Shown here in pieces: positions 35,679-47,416 of a stretch of 64,000 bases of DNA (the stretch's first letter is position 1; each line of letters begins with the position of its first letter). The stretch covers positions 57,330,494 to 57,394,493 of the forward strand of contig NC_053045.1 in the NCBI RefSeq assembly GCF_003473485.1. Direction: 5' to 3'. The position numbers and the translations under genes were made by a program. A model generated the notes under the pieces. That model saw only the letters and a list, made by a program, of their open reading frames with translations. It searched no databases and was not told the DNA's origin. This stretch comes from Medicago truncatula (Eukaryota > Streptophyta > Magnoliopsida > Fabales > Fabaceae).

Positions 35679-37172
35679 CAGCGGCGGATCTCTGCACAGA
35701 CCCGCAGGAGCCGCGGTACCCCCAAAAAAAAAGGATTTTTTTTTTGTATATAGGAAACTACTATAATGCCCTTGATACAATTGTTTTTTACATGCTTTGT
35801 CCTTCTCTGGTACCCCCTCTCCATTCACCTCCCGTCTCTCGCGAACTCTCTCTAGCACCCCTTCACTGGGCTCTTCAACTTCGGCGACGGCCATGCTATG
35901 AGGCTCTTAAGTCTCAGTCTCTGGCGCGGTGGAGGCGCTAGGCATCTGCTATCTTACTCTCTCAGATCTCAGTCACTTTCAGGTTTGTTTGTTTGTTCTA
36001 TGTTTTTTCAGTTCACTTCTTTGTTCCCTTTAATTTTGATTCTTTTACTTCAGGAGTTCAATTTGTTTGTTTTATTGTTTGTTTATTTTCTTTAAAATTA
36101 TCATTTGGTTCAATTCAAAGTTTGTATGGAATTATTCTATGTTGCATGAACCCTAGAAATAAAAAAAATTGGGGGAAACTTAAACCCTTTATTTCCTGAG
36201 TTGTTTGATTCAATTGGGGGAAGCTTGAACCCTTGATTTCCTATGTTGTTTGATTCAATTCTATTATTTCGTTTGTCAAAAGCAAAATGGCTTAATTTCA
36301 TGATGCCCATGGATAAATTTTTTACTGTTTCTAATTTAGGCTTAATTTTTCCCTTTTTAATTTGCTAATGTGAGGGTTAATACGAGGAATCTGAATCTTG
36401 TGACTCGGTGACTAACATCTCTAATTCCATCTCTAATTCTTAGCTTGATTCTAATTATTATGCATTGTTTATTTATTTCTCTTTGTTTTGTGTTCTTAGA
36501 CAATGTGCCTTTTTCAATTACTTGCTTGAGTCATTGTTCTTATTCTCCCTTTCTTGTTTTATTTTGTTATTTATTATTTATGTGTGAATTGTGCATTTTG
36601 TAGGAGTAATAATGCAATGATTCAACCAGATGAGCAGCCTTGAAAGGAACCTCTTCGTCAATGTTTTCAGCCTGCCCAAACCTCTGGCGATGATTCAAAG
36701 GAGTGAAAGACAACAGGGGTATGCTTGTGTGGTTACTTGCAAGATAATAAAAAGCATCTGACTTGTAATCTTTTTAGTCAGCTGTACAGCGATAATTCTA
36801 GAAATAGGTGGTTAGTTTTTGTTGATTTCAATTTGGTTTTGTGTCAAGCTGGAAAAAAAATGGAGGTAATCCTATTGATAGTAGTATTACTAACCAGTTC
36901 AAAGACACTATCCAGCAGCGTGGCTTTAATGATTTGAGCTACATTGGGGATATTTTCATCACATAAAAGCTAGATTGGACAGATTCTTAGTTAGCAATGT
37001 ATATGTTCCATAATTTTTCTAATATACAAAGGTATGCCTCTGATCATATACCTTTACTTTTTTAAAAAAATTTTTAACTCTCATTTGGATATATTGTTAA
37101 AAAAAAAAAACACTCTCATTTGGATATAATAGTTGCGGCTCCCCCCAATATTTTGGGCAAGATCCGCCACTG
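35679..37172. mobile_element. hAT element carrying a LINE endonuclease fragment
   Basis: Ends are CAGCGGCGGATCT and, inverted, CAGTGGCGGATCT. A perfect 8-bp duplication ATTGGTAT flanks it (35671-35678 and 37173-37180), as hAT insertion predicts. Its 1494 bp encode no transposase. Internally, about 36806-37010 resembles a plant LINE endonuclease (see that entry). Positions 36165-36260 hold an imperfect direct duplication built on TTGTTTGATTCAATT. The element looks like a non-autonomous carrier of captured sequence. Confidence 0.85.
36806..37010 (+). pseudogene. LINE endonuclease fragment inside the hAT element
   Basis: One frame reads RWLVFVDFNLVLCQAG, a second GGNPIDSSITNQFKDTIQQR then GFNDLSYIGDIF, a third ARLDRFLVSN. 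Together these match the order of the plant L1 endonuclease C-terminal half (GDFN, the GG..D segment, the RLDR segment). Two frameshifts separate the pieces, so this is a dead fragment. Confidence 0.7.
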
Positions 37173-37425
37173 ATTGGTATTGTAAAGCGACATATAATTT
37201 TGGACAAATATTTTTCCTAAAGCGACATACAATTTGGGACGGAGGGAGTACTCCCTCCGGTCTCAAATGTAAGAAACAAAAAAATAAAATTGGTGGTCTC
37301 AAATATAAGAAAAAGTATAGTAAAATGAACCTATTAAATGCCACAATTCCAATTTTACCCTCATTAAACCCACTTCATCATTAATATCTTTACTACTCCA
37401 AAACAAAGGTAAAATTAAAAAAGGG

Positions 37426-37905
37426 TTTGTCTAACATGTGCAATATTGCATATGTTAAGGTAACTAAAAGTAGTAACTTTTCATTGAAAACCAACAATTG
37501 TTGATTAAATGTTACATATTTAATACTCCCTCCCGTCCCTATATATAAGACCCTTTTGCCAAAATCACGGGAATTAAGATAGTGGATATTTGTATTAAAG
37601 TTGTTTGTAATCACTATTGTTTTTACAATTTTATCCTTTAAGAAATAAGGTTAGTTTATGTTTTCAACATGTTATTTATTGTTGATTGAAGAAAAAAATG
37701 TATAATAAATAGAGGCATGTATGTAAAGAAATAATTAATGTAGTTTGAAATAACAAAGGGGTCTTATAAAAAGGGACAAATTTTTTCTTCAAAAGGGTCT
37801 TATAATTAGAGACGGAGGGAGTATAAAAAACACAAGTTCCAAGTCAAAGTTACTAATTTAAACTTCTTAACACGTGCAAATTTGCACATGATAGAAAAAC
37901 CCATT
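37426..37905. mobile_element. Middle MITE of the nest
   Basis: Left arm AACATGTGCAATATTGCATA and right arm TTGCACATGA are inverted. An uninterrupted relative lies at about 59400-59571. It is split by the Stowaway-like MITE at 37526-37821. Confidence 0.65.
37526..37821. mobile_element. Innermost Stowaway-like MITE
   Basis: Starts CTCCCTCCCGTCCCTATATA and ends AGACGGAGGGAG with TA on both sides. Internal AAGACCCTTTTG and CAAAAGGGTCTTATA arms pair. 296 bp, no coding. Confidence 0.75.
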
Positions 37906-38009
37906 AAAAAAATATCACTTTTTATAATAACTTAAATGTGGTCAATCCACTTTCTTAATATGTGTGCATTTCTTTTTTGTTTCTTATATTTGAGATCGGA
38001 TGAAATATT

Positions 38010-41000
38010 ATTTAGCTCAAAAATTAAGATTTTTGTAACATGTTCTTCGGTGCAACTTTTTGTAGTTCCAGACATCAAAAATGAAATTGAACCCTCATAA
38101 TGAAGCCAAAATTAAGGTTACATAACGTAGATCGTAGTCTATGACCATTTACTTTCATACGGAACCTTCACGACTTTAATTTATCGGCAGCTAATGTCGT
38201 AGGGTACTAGTGGTCCGTAAAATTATTACTCCTTCTAATCATTATTATGAGCAAAAAAAAATATTTTTTAAATTCATTGAATAAATGATGTACGTGGTAT
38301 ATATTAATGTTTACATATATCATTCATTCAATAAACCTAAAAAATTATTTTTTACTTATAGTAGTGACCCGAGGAAGTATGTCCTATCTTTCATACGTAC
38401 GATTAGTATATGATTTTGACATGTCGTACCGTGTATGGTTCTCCCGTCACAGTTGAACGACATAACGCAATTGAGTTGATTAAATGGTTTATGTCTTATT
38501 CAATCAGATGACCAAGTCTTGTTCCTATCTTAAATAATCATTTGATAGATACAAATAGATTATATATCCAAGTGTAGAAACAGGCCACAAATATGACCAT
38601 ATGAACTTTGATTGAATTTCATTAATTTGCTTGAAAAATTGGGGAAAATATTTTTTTAGACGAAATTACAAACTCCCTTCACACAAAATGGAAAAACACA
38701 AATTTAACATGAAATTAAGAGTGGTGATACATGTACACTCTCATGTGGGTAAGATGAATTTACCAGAATATCCTTAATGCATGAAGTGTACAATAGGGTG
38801 TATGATTAAAGGATGTTCATATAACATTTTCCTAAAATTAAATACCACATAAAATATCCAATCTAACAATCTTAACATCCGGTTTTAGTTAGACCTTTGC
38901 AAAGTTCGTTTAATTTGCACCTATATTTAAAAAGAAAATACTCATTTTTAACAAATGCCGTTGATTCAAAAAAGCATACAAACATAAGAAAGGTATTAAT
39001 GGTGTGATATTATTTTTTAAGGGTACTAGTATTATAGATATGATTTTCACCTATTCCAATTTGTCCAGTCAAATATAGAAATAATTGCATGTATGTTGAT
39101 GTTGGATCATGAGAGCAGTTCGAAGAAAGAATCATTCATATTTTGTCAAGAATAATCATACGTGTGAGTTAGACGTTATGTTTTAACATAAGATATTGAA
39201 TTTATGATTCATCTTACTTAAATATTTTGCTCAACACTCACTTTTCTAAGTAAAATGGAGTTTCTAACTTACACTTGTCACACAACAATCTTTCATTCAA
39301 GTGTGCGTTCATCCACAAACACTTGCACTTGCACTTACACTGTTGTTGGCCGTACTCAACATGACACATCGTAAGAACATCATTGTCATGAAGACTTTTT
39401 ACACAAGGAGTCAGTTTAAATTATTGTCGAACCGATACCACTGTTGGTTAATGAGAAGAGTCTGAGTGATTATTCATAGATTGAGTCAAGAACAACCATA
39501 CAAATGAGTTGAACATCACATCTTAACCCGAATTCTTAGGACATTAGATGTATAAATCCTTTTACTTAAATAATTTACTCAACACTCAAATTTCTAATCA
39601 AAATAAGATTTCTAACTCATATTCTATTGTATCTTCTACTTAAAATTTCAACACAAAATATCCAAGATAAATAGCAACACAAGTTAATTCTGTTGTTGCC
39701 TACGCATCAATGCATGGTAGTTGTGGGATTTGAGTTGTCTACATGGTTACATCAAAGTCCAACTATCGAAATTTCAATATACAGATTTTAAATAATTTAA
39801 AATATAATATGATCGACTATGTGCATTTCACTACAGCTCACGATCATAAATGTTCACAAATTGTGATTTTTATATTGGAAGAAAAAAAAAATGGATTGCG
39901 ATCTTGTTTGCATTGACCAATCAACTTTCCCATTTGTGCAGCTCACTAATGCAAAGCCTGAAGCATGCACCAGAGAGATGTGTTTTCTTTTTAATTCATT
40001 ATTTATATTGTGTCTGGATTATTTTTTTTATTGATCAAAATTATCTCCTGGTGATTTAAATGATGGGAATTGATGAATGTTAGCAGTTATTTATATATCT
40101 TCATACTTAATCGTTTCCATCGTCCTTCCTCATGTTTTAGGGATGTTAATTTATTTATATCTGCAGATGGAGATCTCTATAAAGACCGCTCTTGGGACAT
40201 TGCGAACAGGAGTTTTTCCCATGCATGTGGAAAAACTATAGTCCCATGCATGTGGATCTTCTTCATACTTGATCTCTTCATAAATAAAAAATAAAAAATT
40301 AGTTGATGTCATTTATTTTTCTCAAAGTTTCTTGTATTCGATATTGTAGGTAGTATCAAATTTTTTTAAAATCTATATTTTAAATTCATTTAATTAATGA
40401 TATATATGATCTTTATTGTAGACCACATGCATCATTTAATGAATGAATCTAAAATAGTAACTTTTACTTATAATATTGACCGAAAGATGTCCTTGTTAAT
40501 ACTATTTTACCTATGCACACATTTATTATTTTATCTTTTAATGTCTCATTTGTTAATTAATAGTACTATCTTTTTTTTACGTGATTTTAATAGTACTATC
40601 TTGGTCCCTTAATGAGAGACGGTTTATTTAAATTTACAATAATAAAAATCAAAATATATTTTGGTAAAAAAGAATCACAATATCTTGATCAAAAAATAAT
40701 CACAATATTAATCTTCTCTCTCATATGTTATATTCGTTTCTTTTTAACGAGAGTAACCTACTAAAATTGACAACGGAAAATTGAAGTATAAGATTTTAAG
40801 ATGAACACATTCAAGGTCACATTCATTAAAATCATAGTACTATTCTCGTGAGCTTAACTCCTTGACACCTCACTTATCCACATTTATAATGTGTGAGCTC
40901 TAGTCATTAGATTACTCGAGGAAAAAAATCATAATACTATGGGGTATTAATTTAAAAAGTTTAATGTCGTAATGTCCTGCCTTGAAGGATTCATATGAGA

Positions 41001-43150
41001 GACCGAGGCGTTGATTGTTCTCGTTCATGTGTTTTTGCACTTTTGTGAAGAAATGGTGAAGATGCTTTCCATTTATTTTGTCAATGTGCAAGGACTAAAT
41101 AATTTAGCTTGCTGGAAAATGGTGATATGTGGAATGGCTTATCGGGAATTTTTCACCAGCTGAGCAAAAATCATATCCCCTAATGGTATGGATTTTTGTG
41201 TTAAACTAGCTAACACGCATTTCAAATAAATTATAGGGATTTTTACGTAAAAATAACATGCATTTTGTTTCGGTCCGACCAAAATGTCAAAATCACTTGA
41301 CAAGACTCAATTATAAGATAAAACCTAATAAGGCTTCAGAGCAATTTTAAATAAGTTTATTCTCTCCCTAAAATCACTTGTCCTCCTTGTTTTCCATCTG
41401 ATTTAAGCGTCACAGCGCATATATAGATATCCCTTCTGTTTCATCGGTAATGTGACTATTTTCATATATTTCGACGAGATCTTCAACAACGAGACACATT
41501 TTTTATCAATTCGTCATCAATATGAGATTCTCTATCTTACTCAAAATAGTCTATATCCATTAATTATGTAAACATCTTACTTCAAACTCATTCAACTTTC
41601 AACATCTCTTAACTTAGCAACCAACATGCAACATACATGGAGTATCTCTTTATTTCTCCGCAGAAATTGACCAACATTAATTAGTTGGGCGTTCAAATAA
41701 AATTGAAATTTAAAAATGTAAATTCAATGCAATCCTTGACTAATTAGCAAGTTAGAGAGTTTACGAAGAAATGGACAAGCATGCATGATCAGTTGGCAGT
41801 TGCTCAGCTCCGTCTATCGGGTATTAATTACTTGTTGACAACTTACTGCACACCCACCCTTCTGCCTCATATGCATTCCACGTCAAGGCTTCATTTGTTT
41901 TCGGCAATTAAAAAAAGGAAAATGATAAATATTATCATTTTATTCATTTTAAATTAAATTAAATTAAATTAGAGAGTCGTTGTGACATTAGCGGCAAAGA
42001 CATTACATATTATATATAGAGATTGAGGTTTAAACCTCAAACACTCCACTTATTTACTTTAAGAGGAGGTGTGTTCAGTCATTAAACGATGACCAAAAAA
42101 ATAGAGAATGATATATTTTAGCAAATGATATATATAGACACACACTGTTAATGAAAGATGGCAAGAAGAGAAATTGAGAAGAGAGAAGAATAAATGGTGG
42201 GCCTCATACCTTTTTTGTTTCTCTTCAAAAGTGAGAAGAAAGAGGGAAGAAGACAAAAAAGTTTATTATGCCGTTGGTTTTTTAATTGATCATAAATTAT
42301 AATGTTGTCTTATCAAGGATATTTTTGTCTTTTTAAAAATAATAACATTTGTTTCTCTTCTATTTCTCTCTTCTTTATCTTATACCAAAGAATACATCAA
42401 ATCTTCTCTATTTCTCATCATTTTCCCTCTTCACAAACTCTCTCTTACTTATTTCTCTTTTTCTAACTTCTCTTCCGAACCAAACACACCCTTAATGTTT
42501 CATATTTGAATCCTTTGAATGACAATTTATGTAAGTTAGTCCATACAAAGTTTTACTTTTAATTTAATTCGGACCCTCGTTAGTGAACGATTGAATTGAT
42601 TCTAAATTAGTCTATCATTGAATTTGATATTGAGTTTAATGAAAAAATGAAGAGAATATAATAAACAATTCATTTAAAACCTATAAATTGCTTATTATAT
42701 TTATTTGTGTTTACTAAAATCGATATAAAAAAAATAGTTTCTACGATATCTTCGTACAAATTGAAAGAATTTTATACTTTTGTTTCATAAACCAATAAAT
42801 TCACAATAATGTTTATGAATCAAAAAGTTGTTACAGAAATTTCATTGTTTTTTTTTGTGGGCGGGGTTTGAACGAGAACTTTACATATATTATGCATTGT
42901 CTCTATCAACTGAGTTAAACTTACAATGACGGAATTTGATTGTTTACAAGCACTATACTAATTTCTTGCATTTAATGTAAAAAAGATTTAATATTCACTT
43001 TTGATAAATAATATTTGGCTATTAAATCAAAAAGTAAATACACTTTGAATTGCCGAATGTGTCGTAGAAATTGTCCATTAAAAAAAGAATGAAGTCTAAC
43101 ATTCGTCAAAAATATCAGCGGCTTTCATATTCAATTCAAAAATCCTGTTT
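38010..43150. other. Intergenic, 5.1 kb, with degraded repeats
   Basis: No gene is supported. It contains a CTCCTTCTAA-type MITE remnant near 38228-38380. A sequence at 38702-38835 resembles 52886-53070. A diverged duplication joins 39128-39275 with 39454-39625. A long A/T foldback-like sequence spans 42062-42493, and a SINE-like sequence lies at 42858-42940. The rest is AT-rich. Confidence 0.45.
42858..42940 (-). repeat. SINE-like fragment
   Basis: On the minus strand it reads TTTAACTCAGTTGATAGAGA then GTTCAAACCCC, resembling A and B boxes of a tRNA-derived SINE. Confidence 0.4.
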
Positions 43151-43243
43151 CCAAGTTTCATCACTATTTAAGACATATATACATTTTGCTCTATTTTGTG
43201 TACACCCCATTTCAGCATAATTAAGGTTTGTGTTATTGTTACA

Positions 43244-44630
43244 ATGGAGGGTAGGGGTAAGGCCATCATTGATGGAGTAGAAGGGAATTATGGAAGAGAT
43301 GAATTGGCTATGAAAAAACCTCCTGCGGGTGGTGGTTCTTGTGAATTGGTTCTTAGGTTTTTGGGCTTTGTTCTAACCCTTGCTGCTGCTATAGTTGTTG
43401 GGACGGATAAGCAGACAACAATTGTTCCCATCAAGGTTGTAGATTCATTGCCTCCTTTGAATGTTGCTGTTTCTGCTAAGTGGCATTACCTTTCTGCCTT
43501 TGTGTAAGTTCTTGTTTCCTTCTTAATTATGATGCTTAATTTTGTGTAAAAATAAAGGAAAATAACCACAATACTTAGGTTGCTTTATTATTATCTATAG
43601 ATATTCTTTTATAAACGTATTGGATGGATATCCGTGTTCCATTAAAAATATGACAATGGATGGGATTGAATTGGATTTTTTAGAAAAATTTTAATGGATT
43701 AATATATTATTTTTATCCAATCAAATCCATCAAATCTAGTCATTTTGCCATCTTTAGATTTCCTATTCGAAGGAATGACCGTATTAGATGCTCATTCTTA
43801 ACTGCCAGAATATGTATAGTTTATGAGTTACTCAAACTTTTATGGGTGAATATATATCTTTTTACTTAGTATCAATGTGTAGTTAGTTTGAGTGAGAGTA
43901 AACAATTGTGTGCTGTTCATTTATTTAATATCAAACTAGATAGATATCTATGAAAGATGGACAGCCCAACTGATTTAAACTAAGGGATTAGGAGTTGATG
44001 GTTCTGCATTTAAATCCGAAGAAAGAAAAAAGAAACTAATTATTAATATCTTTCATTTAAAAAAAAAAAAACTAAATATACACACTTATTATGAAGTGGG
44101 AGTTAAAAAACAAACTGGTACACTTATTGTGAAGTGGGAGTTTTAGGTGTTTATGAAAATGGTGTACTGTATGTGGTAGAATCACACTTGACACAAGACT
44201 AATTGAAAATCCAAAATTTACATGTTTGTTTGTTTAGTTATTTATTTCAGTAGTGACTAAGAATAATTTTTTTTTTACATGTACAAGTTACTTTCTGGTG
44301 GCAAATGCAATAGCATGCACATACGGAGCCATCTCTATGCTACTTACCTTGCTAAATAGAGGAAAAAGCAAAGTGTTTTGGGGAACATTGATCACTATCT
44401 TTGACGCATTGATGGTGGCTTTGCTATTTTCCGGCAACGGTGCCGCCACCGCAATTGGTGTCCTTGGCTACCAAGGAAACTCTCATGTGAGATGGAAGAA
44501 AGTGTGTAATGTCTTTGATAAGTATTGTCATCAAGTGGCTGCCTCAATTATTCTGTCTCAGCTTGGATCATTAGTATTCCTCTTGCTAGTAGTGCTTCTT
44601 CCTATCTTGAGGTCTCGTCGAAGATCTTAG
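43244..44630 (+). CDS. CASP-like four-span membrane protein (second copy, diverged)
   Basis: Two exons keep phase: 43244-43503 and 44288-44630; 200 residues. Four hydrophobic segments lie near residues 36-54, 88-108, 117-145 and 165-190. Arg38 (LVLRFLGF) and Asp126 (TIFDALMV) are the conserved helix-1 Arg and helix-3 Asp. The loop RWKKVCNVFDKYCHQVAAS matches the paired-Cys loop of the first CASP-like gene. The first intron splits the same Val codon (AFV then YF) as in that gene, but the second intron, after Asp-Ala, is absent here. The N-terminus is Gly-rich. Expected at the plasma membrane; role unknown. An upstream ATG at 43196 is out of favour because the 43244 ATG starts the family-like N-terminus. 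Confidence 0.92.
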
Positions 44631-44825
44631 TCAATAATTAAATCATAATGTTATTTTTGCGTGAAGATATTAATTAATTTGTATTGTAATACGTACGAGT
44701 GTGACCAATTTGCCACGATTGAACCTCACCTCAACACATATTGTGCATGATACTTGTGTAGATTATGTTTGGTAAAAATAAGCAAGTATAAGCTATTGGA
44801 CCGATTAGACATCCTATAATATATA

Positions 44826-45106
44826 TTCCCTCCGTCCCAAATTGTATGATGTTTTGGGCATTTCACACATATTAAAAAATATAATTAATATTGTGTGGAA
44901 AATAGATATTATGAGTTGTTTTACAAAATTGTCCTCAATAAATGATATGAGAAAGATAAATGAATGAATTGAAAGAAGAGAGAGTAATAAATAGTTAAGG
45001 ATATAATAGGAAAAATAACATTAATTTTTCATTGGTATTGTAAAGCGACATAGAATTTGGGACAAATATTTTTTCTAAAGTGACATACAATTTGGGACGG
45101 AGGGAG
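44826..45106. mobile_element. Stowaway-like MITE, uninterrupted copy
   Basis: Starts TTCCCTCCGTCCCAAATTGT and ends with its inverse GGGACGGAGGGAG, flanked by TA. Same family as the split copy at 35468-37248 and the shorter relative at 57082-57215. Confidence 0.85.
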
Positions 45107-45392
45107 TATGAACATGTGAAAACTACTTACTTTACATGAAGATGTCACTAGTTAATGATTTTCAAGATATGCGATTGTCTCGGTTTTTAATTTAACTCAA
45201 TCACTTTGAAAACCACCGATCTTTCGTCCATGTTGTTGTCCTAAAAGCAGAGTTTTCAGAAGAGGCGCAAGCAACCTCACCTTGAGACAAAAAAAAAAAA
45301 AAGTAATACAAACAAAAGTGCAATAAAGTCAATACATGGTTCTCATTCAAAACCGATGCAGAATCATAGATAAATAAACCAATTGACATTAA

Positions 45393-45650
45393 GGGTTAAT
45401 AGTGTTTTTCACCCCTATAATATATGTTATTTCCGGTTTTCGCCCCTATAAAATTTTCGGTTTGATTTGCACCCTCGTAAAAATTTTATTTTCCGGAAAA
45501 CACCCTTAATAGGTCATTCAAAAACCAAAATTTCTTGAAAAAAAATTCTGAAAATGGCCTATTAAGGGTGTTTTCCGGAAAATAAAATTTTTACGAGGGG
45601 TGAAAACCGAAAATGACATATATTACAGGGGTGAAAAACACTATTAACCC
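45393..45650. mobile_element. Mutator-type MITE with 9-bp target duplication
   Basis: Long inverted arms start GGGTTAATAGTGTTTTTCAC and close on the mirrored GTGAAAAACACTATTAACCC. The arms meet near 45515 so that almost the whole element is a hairpin. A perfect 9-bp repeat TGACATTAA flanks it (45384-45392, 45651-45659); 9 bp is the size made by Mutator-like transposases. A diverged copy lies at 58477-58762. Confidence 0.85.
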
Positions 45651-45984
45651 TGACATTAAAAACCTGGCTAGTAGTCTAAATAAACGAGCATTTTGTTAAA
45701 ATTAAAAGTAAATGGGTATTGTTAACGAGTGGCTTCGATGCACTCTTTAGGATTTTTAATGAATAAATTATTCTTTAAAAAAAATAAATAATTTAATTTT
45801 CAATACAATAAATACACAAATTTTTATAAAATATTATCACTTTAGATGCTTAAAGAGTATCTCAAAGCACCCGTCAACATTTTCCAAAGTAAATAAATAA
45901 ACAAGAGTGCATTTTAGGACAGTATATTATATTACGACCCTCGCGCATTATAGGACGGTAAATTATGTTACGACACTCAATGTA

Positions 45985-46370
45985 TATTATATTACTCAAT
46001 TTATTTATAAGACTCTCAACACTTTTTTACCCATATTGAAAAAAGTTGATGTTGTAATTAATGTATATAATTTGTGTATGACTAATATTAAGTTATCTTT
46101 TGTATTACATGTATAAAATTTAATGTTGACTTTTATATTCCAGTGAGTAAATTGATAGAACACAATTTCTTAAAAAAAAAAAAAATTGATAGAACACAAT
46201 TGTTAAGCATTGCTCTTACGCTGTCAGTTTTTGTAACCGATTTTAGTTTTAGAACCTTCTCCGGAGAAAAAAACATACACATACATACTCCTACATACAT
46301 CCAATCATACACATTTTTCCCTTAAAAAAATCATACACAATTTTCTTTTTGGTGAATTCCACTAATGTGT
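45985..46370. repeat. Duplicated block X1
   Basis: Runs from ATTTATAAGACTCTCA through TTTTTGGTGAATTCCA. The same motifs in the same order recur between 51119 and 52870, there split by insertions. A 20-bp-scale internal duplication of TTGATAGAACACAATT follows an A run near 46170. Confidence 0.65.
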
Positions 46371-46601
46371 TTAGATTGATTTTTTCTTTATAAATAATTT
46401 AATAACGAATATTACATCCACCAAATATGTATTTATTTTAACTTGTAAGGGGTAATAAGGCATTCAAATAAATGGATATATTTTCTTATATATATTTTTC
46501 GCCAATAAAATTTAGACGTCTGAAACATTTACTAAAAAATAAAATTATTTTTACCGCACAGTAAACTGTAAACAACACACTGAACCCCTCTCTCTCAGAG
46601 C

Positions 46602-46945
46602 TTTTTTTGACATATAAGTTTATAAGTTATTCACTATCCACTATAACCTATTTGTTGGCCTTACCAAATAGGACTCAAAATGTCTCTCAACGATAGAAAG
46701 ACATTATAAACACAATGCTTTCAAGCCGGTGCCAAAATATGCAAAACTATCACATTCAACTAGTCTCAAAACAAAAGTCATGTTTAGATATAATATCAAT
46801 TATATTGTTAAAAAAAAAAAAACTTAAACAAACCCAATTTGTCCACTAAAAAGGCAGAGCTACCAATACTAACTATAAATGAATATTTAATCTATATAAA
46901 ATTGTAGTAATAGTACATTTTATAACATATTTTAATTCAAAGTAT
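46602..46945. repeat. Duplicated block Y1
   Basis: Shares CATATAAG, TTGGCCTTACCAAA, CTCTCAAC, AAACAAAAGTCATGTTTAGA and AGATATAATATCAATTATAT with block Y2 at 48369-48655 and 50738-50775. The two blocks flank the poly(A)-binding-protein fragment. Confidence 0.7.
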
Positions 46946-47106
46946 TTGTCAAAATACATATGGGTTTCAGAAAATATGTGTGAGGCAAACATGGAGTTAA
47001 TTTACCTCCATTTCAATTTGCCACGGTGTTCAGAAATACGAGCAAACACGTGTAACCAACTGGTGGATGATGTGAGAATTCTGGTGGAGCATTTTCTTGT
47101 GCTAGC

Positions 47107-47181
47107 TAGGAGAAGGTGGCGCGTGCGCGTGCCCTTGGTTACGATATTTCTTATACCAGTTAGGAGAAGGTGGCGCGTGCG
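47107..47181. repeat. GC-rich direct repeat
   Basis: TAGGAGAAGGTGGCGCGTGC occurs at 47107 and again 54 bp later at 47161, in a GC-rich island unlike the AT-rich surroundings. Both strands are open here; the minus-strand reading is Pro/His-rich. Function unknown. Confidence 0.6.
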
Positions 47182-47416
47182 GAGGAGGAGGATTGTGGTT
47201 GTGATCTTGGGTATGGCTGCATTGGTGGTCCCTTGGACCACCATCAACTGCCGTCGTACATAGGTTTCTTTTCTTTCTCTTTCTTTTTCTTTTTCTTTTT
47301 CTTTCCTTCTTTCTTCTTCTTCTTCTTCTTCTTTATTTGATTGTTATTTTTTGTTTTAGGCTTTTGACTACACGCACTTCCCTCTCGGGAAGCACACATG
47401 TTTAACTTATTTTATT

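Larger units (their letters stand above)
35468..37248. mobile_element. Stowaway-like MITE interrupted by a hAT element
   Basis: Outer pieces 35468-35678 and 37173-37248 together match the uninterrupted copy at 44826-45106: same TTCCCTCCG start, ATGACGTTTTGGGCATTTCA, ATTGGTATTGTAAAGCGACA, and GGGACGGAGGGAG end, bordered by TA. Between them lies the hAT element 35679-37172. Confidence 0.85.
37251..38008. mobile_element. Outer MITE of a three-deep nest
   Basis: It begins CTCCCTCCGGTCTCAAATGT directly after the TA that ends the previous MITE, and ends near TTTCTTATATTTGAGATCGG, its inverted arm. Inner AAGAAACAAAAA and TTTTTTGTTTCTT pair. It is split by another MITE at about 37426-37905. Confidence 0.65.
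45110..46600. other. Intergenic with MULE-type MITE and duplicated block
   Basis: Contains the inverted-repeat element 45393-45650 and block X1 (about 45985-46370), which recurs at about 51119-52870. No gene is supported. Confidence 0.45.

Noticed and set aside
35898-36199. Overlapping plus-strand open frames rich in Phe and Leu
   Set aside because: They lie within the hAT element, are T-rich, and show no transposase or host domain.
46946-47263. Arg/Trp-rich plus-strand open frame of 105 codons
   Set aside because: The RRRWRVR repeats come from the GC-rich direct duplication; no family resemblance, codon signal or splice context.
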